64,000 bases of DNA from assembly GCA_905250115.1 (NCBI GenBank), contig CAJNOI010000149.1:123102-187101 (forward strand). The letters run 5' to 3'. This DNA comes from Adineta steineri. Lineage: Eukaryota; Rotifera; Eurotatoria; Adinetida; Adinetidae. Within the stretch, counting starts at the first letter, position 1. Each line of letters opens with the position of its first letter. The position numbers and the translations under genes are program-made. A model generated the notes under the pieces. The model was not told the DNA's origin and did no database searches. It saw only the letters and a list, made by a program, of their open reading frames with translations. Positions 58,334 through 64,000 of this stretch are shown here, one piece after another.

Positions 58334-58389
58334 TGGTGAGTGAGTGTGGGTGTCATCTTCTTCGCTTCCATACCCACACCCCATTCAAG
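58334..58389. repeat. TGTGGG-type hairpin
   Basis: Left TTGGTGAGTGAGTGTGGGTG, spacer TCATCTTCTTCGC, right CATACCCACACCCCATTCAA. It lies 33 bp upstream of the oxidoreductase ATG. Confidence 0.75.
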
Positions 58390-58421
58390 TGTTATCAATT
58401 TCTTATTTTTTATTTTTAGAC

Positions 58422-60687
58422 ATGTTCGCCAACTATAGAGCAATTACTACTATACTAAAAATTATAAATTTCAAACGCCGTTCACTAAAATCGAAAAAAT
58501 CTTGGTTTTATGCGCTCTTTGTGATATTGATTTCTAGCTGGTTAAGTTCTAACTGGAAAGCAAATATTGGTTAGTATAATATTATACAGTAAACTACAAA
58601 AACTTACTTTTTGACTTGAGAAAATACGTACAAAAATTTCAGTAGCGATTTATAAAGCGCATATAAATAATGAAGTGATATTTCACTTGAGAAAAAACAA
58701 TTTATTTCACAGGATACCAGTACAAGAAAATTCTTCAAATAGTGAATGATATCACACAATTGAACCCGGTTGAAGTTCACCGTATCATTTATCCAACTTC
58801 AGTGGAGGAAATTCAGACGATCGTCAAATCTCAAGAAGCTCAGGTACATGGAATCTCAATTGGTGGTGCGTACTGTAGTATGGGTGGACAGACTTCGTTG
58901 AAAGATAGTGTGCACCTCGATTTATCTCAGTTTAATCAAATTCTCAGTTTCGACAAAGAGAATAAGTTAATAATAATTCAGACTGGTATTTCATGGCGGA
59001 AAGTGATTGAATTTATTGATCAATATGATCTGAGTGTGATGGTTATGCAGAGCTATGCAGATTTCAGTGTAGGTGGGTCGCTGAGTGTCAATGTGCATGG
59101 AAGATATATTGGACATGGATCGATTTATAAAACAGTTACAGAAATGAAAATAGTGCTAGGTGAGTTATAGACAATTACAAAAAAAGTAGAATTCTATTGT
59201 GCTAAACATTCTTTCATTAATTCTATCTAGCAAATGGAACTTTGGTAAAATGCACACCATTAAGCGATGATCCGTATAGTGAAGTATTTTTTTGGTTCAA
59301 TTGGTGGCTATGGTGGACTGGGTGTGATTGTTGAAGTAACATTACAGCTAACAGATAATCTCCGATTGGAACGAATGACACGACTAATGTCCTTGAATGA
59401 ATACGAAATATTCTTTCGACAGCATATTCGTCATAATGAAAGCGTTAAGCTACACAATGCCAACGTCGAACTTTTACCACATGCAATCTCAATGTGGCAA
59501 AGAATACCGTGAGTGAGATTGATGGAACAGAAAACAACCATACCTGTTGTATGAAGTGCCAGTCATAAAACTAGAAAAGCATGCTGACAATGCAAATAAT
59601 GCATTTTCCTGGGATGAAAGTCGAAAAATCTGCTTTTCTTATTGTCGTGTCGCAGATGATCGAACTGCACATACGACCTCCCTCTGTCCAACAACATTTC
59701 TAGCGCATTATTCTGTTCTATAAATAAAATTGCAGAATAAATCTATAGAAATAACAACTATCCTTTTTTTGTCTTATTTTCAGTTTGATAAGCATAGCTG
59801 CTGACAAGATTGTAGCATTGGGTAACGTTACACTCGACACTATCAATGTACGTGTGGTATCATACTTGAAAACTGAGAAACCTTTGACAGTCACCGATCG
59901 TATTCAACTCGATCGGAATAAAGAATACGGTTTCTCAAACATTGTTCATGGGTGAGTCGAACTTTTTTGCCCATCAATGTCAGCTAAATCCCTTTCTCAT
60001 ATTGATCTAGTGTAATATCAAATAGCGGTAAAGCAGGTCATTGGCTTCGACATCATGTTATCGATCCTCTATTTCACTATAAGGCGAATGCTTTAGTTGT
60101 AACCAGTCAGAACTATGAGATAACTTACACGATCTACGATTTGGAACCAATGACACGTCTTTTACGCACTTATGGCTTACAGGAATATTTTGTACCACCA
60201 GCAAATTTAAAATCGTTCACCGTTGCAATGTTACAAATTTTTAGGAAGTATAAAGTTAATGTAATTAATGTTTCTATCAGACATGCGCTGCAGGTAGATA
60301 TTTTTCCTTTCTGATAACGAACATCGTGTTTTTCTCTCTGTTTTGTGTCTACAGGATGATCCACGTCTGCTACTCTCTTGGACTCCTAATTCAGAAGTAT
60401 TTGGATTTGTAATCTATTACAGTCAGTTAACGACAATAGGTGCACAAGCAGAAGTGGGACAATGGACACGTGAACTGATTGATTTAGCTGTGACAAAGAA
60501 CGGCGGAACATATTATCTACCGTATCAAATGCACGCAACTAGAGAACAGTTTTACAAAGCTTATCCTCGTGTGAATCAGTGGCTTGAACTGAAGAAACAT
60601 CTCGATCCTGAAAATATCTTTAGAAATATGTTCTGGCAAAAGTATGGACAAAATTCAATGAATGGGGAAAAGAACGTTGTTCAGTAG
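58422..60687 (+). CDS. FAD-binding (PCMH-type) oxidoreductase, membrane anchored, one frameshift
   Basis: Six exons: 58422-58569, 58713-59159, 59231-59508, 59784-59951, 60011-60293 and 60355-60687. All phases agree except within exon 3. There a run of seven T at 59288-59294 shifts the frame: six T would give EVFFGSIGGYGGLGVI, and the total would be exactly 551 residues. Exon 1 carries a TM segment (FYALFVILISSWL). Exon 2 has the FAD-binding core, with HGISIGGAYCSMGGQTS and FSVGGSLSVNVHGRYIGHGS. The C-terminal exon ends HLDPENIFRNMFWQKYG, the pattern that closes gulonolactone oxidase/glycolate oxidase-like enzymes. It would oxidise a hydroxylated substrate with FAD. The substrate is unknown. 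The family is common in bacteria. A T-run indel is a typical sequencing error, so the gene may be intact. Confidence 0.78.
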
Positions 60688-60973
60688 TACTGCTGATTTT
60701 TTTCCTGTTCAAAATCGTCAATCTTTTGAAGACTTTGATGATGTCTCTACAAACAGATGACATGATTTCCAAATAAATGTTATGATATAAATAAATGTGA
60801 AAATCTCGGATTTAAATCCGGGTGTTATGTATACTTCAAAGAGTGAAAATAATTGACCACAGATTAGTTTTCAAGATGATGCGGTTGTGTTTATAATATT
60901 TAGAATAAGAGAATGAAAAGTTAAATAGTACTCATATATCGATAAAAAGTGCATTAAGAAAATTTAGAAATGT

Positions 60974-61060
60974 TTTGAGGGTGTGGGTGTGGGTGGGTGT
61001 GGGATCATTGTCCACCAATCCAGACCACACCCACAATTACACCCACCCACACCCTTCTTG
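60974..61060. repeat. TGTGGG-type hairpin, longest copy
   Basis: The left arm begins TTGAGGGTGTGGGTGTGGG and continues TGGGTGTGGG. The right arm is CCACACCCACAATTACACCC, then ACCCACACCCTTCTTG. The outer arms are near-perfect complements. Each G arm has at least four GGG runs, enough for a quadruplex. Confidence 0.88.
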
Positions 61061-61120
61061 CGTTTTAATTTTAAGCTTAGATGAACATAAATTCGATTTC
61101 ATCGGAAAATGCTGACCACG

Positions 61121-61195
61121 TAGAGGTGTAGATATGCATGGATAAATGTGGGTGAGAGTGAGAAAGGGATAGAGTACCCACACTCACACTCGTAC
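61121..61195. repeat. TGTGGG-type hairpin
   Basis: Left TAGAGGTGTAGATATG and ATGTGGGTGAGAGTGAG, right TACCCACACTCACACTCGTA. Confidence 0.75.
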
Positions 61196-61607
61196 AGAAG
61201 TAAAATCAAACTCATTGTGACTTATTATTAGAAATATTAAATGAAGAATGTTCTTCAACATTAATTATATAACGTAAATTTCTCGAAAATGATAATTATA
61301 TATACAAGACTGATTTTTTATATTTGACATCATTCACTATTTTTTGCTGAAGCCTAAAAAATATAAACCTTTTTGATTGAAGTAATATCAACACCTACCT
61401 TCATCTTTAAGTTATTCGAAAAGAATACATAATTCTATTTTTAAGCGAAGCTTTTTTTTTATTTTTTTTGTTGCAAAGTCTTTTAGTATGACAGAAAATA
61501 TAGCAATATTTTGTCTCTTTGATCTGCCAATTATACGTCTCTGTTTCATGCAACTAATCATTTTTTTTAAAGCATGCGAAGCATAATTGTTGTCAATATA
61601 GTAGTAG

Positions 61608-62957
61608 TTATGTATAAATGATCGACACTTCTGGAACGACCTGTCTTGGCGATTTACGAACACAGCATACAATGATTTTTGTCAATGCTGCTATGAGAAG
61701 TTTTAAAACGGATAATGGACCACCAGCAATAAAAAGCATTAGAACGACAATGTAAATTGTATTAATTTTCATATTGTTAACAGTAGTCTGATAAGAACAG
61801 TATTCTGGATTACACGCTTCATAATAGTTTAAATACGATACGTTCGAACTCCATTGTTCTATCATTAAATTAGATAGAAGATTGTTAATAGTTGTCGTTT
61901 TCTGATACCGACTTATTAGCGGTGACCAGTCAAGAGCTGATACATGTATTGGCGACGATACTAAATATTTTTGTAATTCATTTATACAGAATTGATTATA
62001 AAAGCATTCAAGAGTTGATTGAAGTAATGATTCAATCACATTGCATCCTGTGTAAAAACCGGTTACATTGAATAATATTGTCATAGTATTATAATCATAA
62101 ATCGACGATTGACGAATACAATTAGCTGAAAGACTACAACTGCATCCATCGTAATTTTTTGCCGTCGCGAACACATTGTCCGTATCTTTGCTTCCACTCA
62201 GTTTATAGTTTGTTTGCAGTGCAGAAAACAATGCATTAACTTGAGTAGTGTCTCGAATCATCTTGAAAGATAATAAAAAGCTATCTGTCATTGATGACTG
62301 AAACTGATTTAGCACTGATGCAATTTGCCCATCGAACGCTGCTTCAGAAGTGACAAATCTGCTGAAATATTGGCTTGAAACGAACCGAACGAAATTATTC
62401 GCAACCGTGTTCTGAGCTAGTTCACAAAACATGTGTAAGGCTCGAAATGCATGTGCGCCTGTTATTCGAAAGTCATCTCCATGAAATGTAGATCGATTGT
62501 CTGTAGCAAGATGACGAATCCATGCATCGCTGACAAAAGTACTATTACATACCTGATGGTATATAGGAGCGAAAGTAATAAAGTTTTCGTAATTGATCGA
62601 AATTTGTGTGCATGGACATTGCAGAGTGTGTGCATGTTCGAAAAGCAAGTAGTTATAATAGTTGAAAGAAGGTTGTTGAACATGAATAGTTTGGATAGTT
62701 TCTGTACCCATCAGAAATGGTACATAGAAGAAAGGAATTATTAATAATGAGATCGATAAAAGAATAAATAATATTGTTGCTATTTGCTGTATACGAAGAA
62801 CGCATTTGTCGGTTGAAGGTGGCACAGATGGGAACAAATTAAAACATTCAATCCATTCCTTTAAATTATTCCAACATCCAGCGTTTTGGCCATGAATATT
62901 TGCCACTAAAAAAAGAGATATAGAAATGATGAAGCCATTAATCAAGAGACAGTTCAT
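61608..62957 (-). CDS. Cys-rich membrane protein, rotifer-type, unknown function
   Basis: Single-exon frame of 449 residues. The N-terminus is hydrophobic (LLINGFIISISLFLVANIHG), either a signal peptide or first TM. A TM segment lies at about 60-83 (ATILFILLSISLLIIPFFYVPFL). A large extracellular region of about 310 residues follows with paired cysteines (HTLQCPCTQISINYENF, CSCSLSANC, CFYNQFCINEL, ACNPEYCSYQTT) and several NxS/T sites. A final TM lies at about 397-430 (IYIVVLMLFIAGGPLSVLKLL), with a short basic tail. The two-TM shape with a Cys-rich loop superficially recalls DEG/ENaC channels, but no family signature was seen. The ending CSY...GGxLSVxLKLL is, from memory, seen in many bdelloid proteins. 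An AG preceded by T lies just inside the start, so an extra 5' exon is possible. Confidence 0.72.
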   Translation of the reverse strand: MNCLLINGFIISISLFLVANIHGQNAGCWNNLKEWIECFNLFPSVPPSTDKCVLRIQQIATILFILLSISLLIIPFFYVPFLMGTETIQTIHVQQPSFNYYNYLLFEHAHTLQCPCTQISINYENFITFAPIYHQVCNSTFVSDAWIRHLATDNRSTFHGDDFRITGAHAFRALHMFCELAQNTVANNFVRFVSSQYFSRFVTSEAAFDGQIASVLNQFQSSMTDSFLLSFKMIRDTTQVNALFSALQTNYKLSGSKDTDNVFATAKNYDGCSCSLSANCIRQSSIYDYNTMTILFNVTGFYTGCNVIESLLQSTLECFYNQFCINELQKYLVSSPIHVSALDWSPLISRYQKTTTINNLLSNLMIEQWSSNVSYLNYYEACNPEYCSYQTTVNNMKINTIYIVVLMLFIAGGPLSVLKLLIAALTKIIVCCVRKSPRQVVPEVSIIYT

Positions 62958-64000
62958 GATCGATAGAACTCGGAAGCACCATTGCTAGCGAAATACATCA
63001 TATAAGTTTATACGTACTACTTATTCAAGGAGCCAATAACTGTTACGATGGATGAGGATAGGAAATGTGTTATTGATCGTTGTTATATGTTGATGTATTC
63101 ACTGAATATATGTACTATGAATTGTTGATTGTTAATTTGAAAAAATAAGCTGAATAATCTAAATGTTTTAAACATATTAAAAACGAGATATCGAACAGAA
63201 AACGTTTACATCATTTTATACATGTAAAAGTTAAATCGAGCAGGCACTTACTTGTCTGAAAAGAAAAAAAACTAATATTAGTCATAAATTATATTTTAGA
63301 TGAGCTTTTTCTATAATCGTATATAAAAACACAGATCGTAGAACGAAGATGATATAGTTCATTTTAGGAAAATCTCAAGTAAATTACAATGTATCACTAA
63401 TCTTTCTTTTTTTCCTATGTCGCAACTTTTGACTAAAATAAAAATCTTTTACTAACTTTTTTCAGTATTTATAAGAGAGACGTTTTATAGGAAGTATACT
63501 TCCTTACCGAGACAAAACTTATTTTCAACCTTCAGGTGCAGTTATAAAAGTGTTTTCTTCTGCATCGTCTAATTTATATTTAAAATAAATATTTTTCTTT
63601 CTTTCTAGCATAGCTGGGAGAGGAGACATTCCTATGTAAATTACAATTGGAGATGCCAGCCGTCAGCCGATTTTTGCTGAAGCCGACGGCTTACACCTCT
63701 AATTAAAATTATCATGATAAAAGCCATTCTTTTTTCCGCCTCCGTGCTATGACTATACAGCGTTTCCATTAGCATTATCATTCATATTTAGTCTCTTTTG
63801 TTGATCTCACTAGTATTTGTCTTATTCGGTATATAACATAAAAAAACCAAAAACAATCATAGACTAAGTCATTCATTGTGAAATATAATTATAAATATGC
63901 ATCTATCATTTGAAAAATCCTGACGGTCACCACGATTTTATTGTAAAGATGGAAAAAGAAAAGAAAACGTTTCTTACCTATTTATCATATTTAATAAATA
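62958..64000. other. Intergenic
   Basis: No supported gene. A foldback sequence at 63641-63708 stands out as GC-richer than its surroundings. Confidence 0.5.
63641..63708. repeat. Imperfect palindrome / foldback
   Basis: AGCCGTC and GACGGCT form the core stem around TCAGC-CGATTTTT-GCTGA. Weaker complementarity extends outward (TTACAATTGGAGATG against CACCTCTAATTAAAA). It could be a short MITE or a structured RNA element; there is no internal repeat or coding frame. Confidence 0.5.

Larger units (their letters stand above)
55095..58421. other. Gene-poor region rich in TGTGGG hairpins
   Basis: 3.3 kb with at least eight TGTGGG-type elements, a TA microsatellite (55131-55158) and one coding remnant (55745-55985). 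The stretch 56500-57230 is less AT-rich than its flanks, but all its short frames are broken and none resembles a known protein. Confidence 0.5.
60688..61607. other. Intergenic between convergent genes
   Basis: It contains the two best-formed TGTGGG hairpins of the window (60974 and 61121) and otherwise AT-rich DNA. Confidence 0.6.

Noticed and set aside
1001..61195. CRISPR-like array from the spaced TGTGGG repeats
   Set aside because: Copies are kilobases apart, palindromic and degenerate, and the genome is eukaryotic.
61608..62957. DEG/ENaC channel assignment for the Cys-rich membrane protein
   Set aside because: Only the two-TM outline and cysteines agree; the conserved family signatures around the pore and the Cys-rich domain were not seen.
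1..64000. tRNA or rRNA genes
   Set aside because: Looked for paired A-box and B-box motifs and conserved rRNA blocks by eye; none found. A covariance-model scan would be decisive.

Overview
The window reads as bdelloid rotifer nuclear DNA (class of Adineta or Rotaria). It is AT-rich, with small genes on both strands and mostly short GT-AG introns of about 50-60 bp. Its protein families are ones expanded in bdelloids: NHL-repeat secreted proteins, divergent rhodopsin-like receptors, F-box proteins, a pentapeptide-repeat protein and a YHYH protein. Bacterial-looking genes (GH32-like, GH88, YHYH) sit beside ordinary metazoan ones (ABCC transporter, aquaglyceroporin, neuronal calcium sensor, P450, MetRS). 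The intergenic DNA is full of short hairpins made of TGTGGG-like repeats, and TGTGGG is, to my knowledge, the reported bdelloid telomere unit. Species assignment is inference.

Layout. 1-8.7 kb: secreted GH32-like glycosidase (+), F-box protein (-), a Gly/His-rich 74-aa protein (-) and a two-TM protein (-). 8.7-12.8 kb: apparently gene-free, with two clusters of the palindrome GAGTACTC. 12.8-19.1 kb: a six-exon NHL-repeat gene with an in-frame stop, then a GNAT acetyltransferase. 19.3-24.8 kb: ABCC transporter and GH88 glucuronyl hydrolase, both (-). 25.9-31.1 kb: small Cys-containing protein, GPCR and aquaglyceroporin (+). 32-34.4 kb: a YHYH protein whose Thr-rich stalk is split by a 0.94-kb inverted-repeat element. 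35.8-38.7 kb: neuronal calcium sensor, then a pentapeptide protein that runs into a 572-bp gap. 39-46 kb: a duplicated flank, a MITE-like element with a 4-bp target duplication, an F-box gene and an extremely Cys-rich 90-aa protein. 46.8-55.1 kb: Mps1/TTK-like kinase (-), P450 (+), a truncated NHL remnant (-), a frameshifted GPCR (+) and MetRS (-). 55-58.4 kb: a dense cluster of TGTGGG hairpins. 58.4-63 kb: a membrane-anchored FAD oxidoreductase (+, one frameshift) and a Cys-rich membrane protein (-).

The genes do not form one pathway. The two glycosidases fit breakdown of algal, bacterial or animal-matrix polysaccharide by a filter feeder. The ABCC transporter, P450 and GNAT are of the kind used in detoxification, and the receptors and calcium sensor are signalling genes. 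The most unusual feature is at the DNA level: roughly thirty dispersed hairpins with a G-rich arm followed by a C-rich arm, many at gene 3' ends or between convergent genes, one abutting the break of a truncated gene. Two non-autonomous DNA-transposon-like elements are also present, one of which has opened a coding sequence in a way that can be read frame by frame.

Exon boundaries below were placed by hand from GT/AG sites, reading-phase agreement and protein continuity. No alignment or database search was run.
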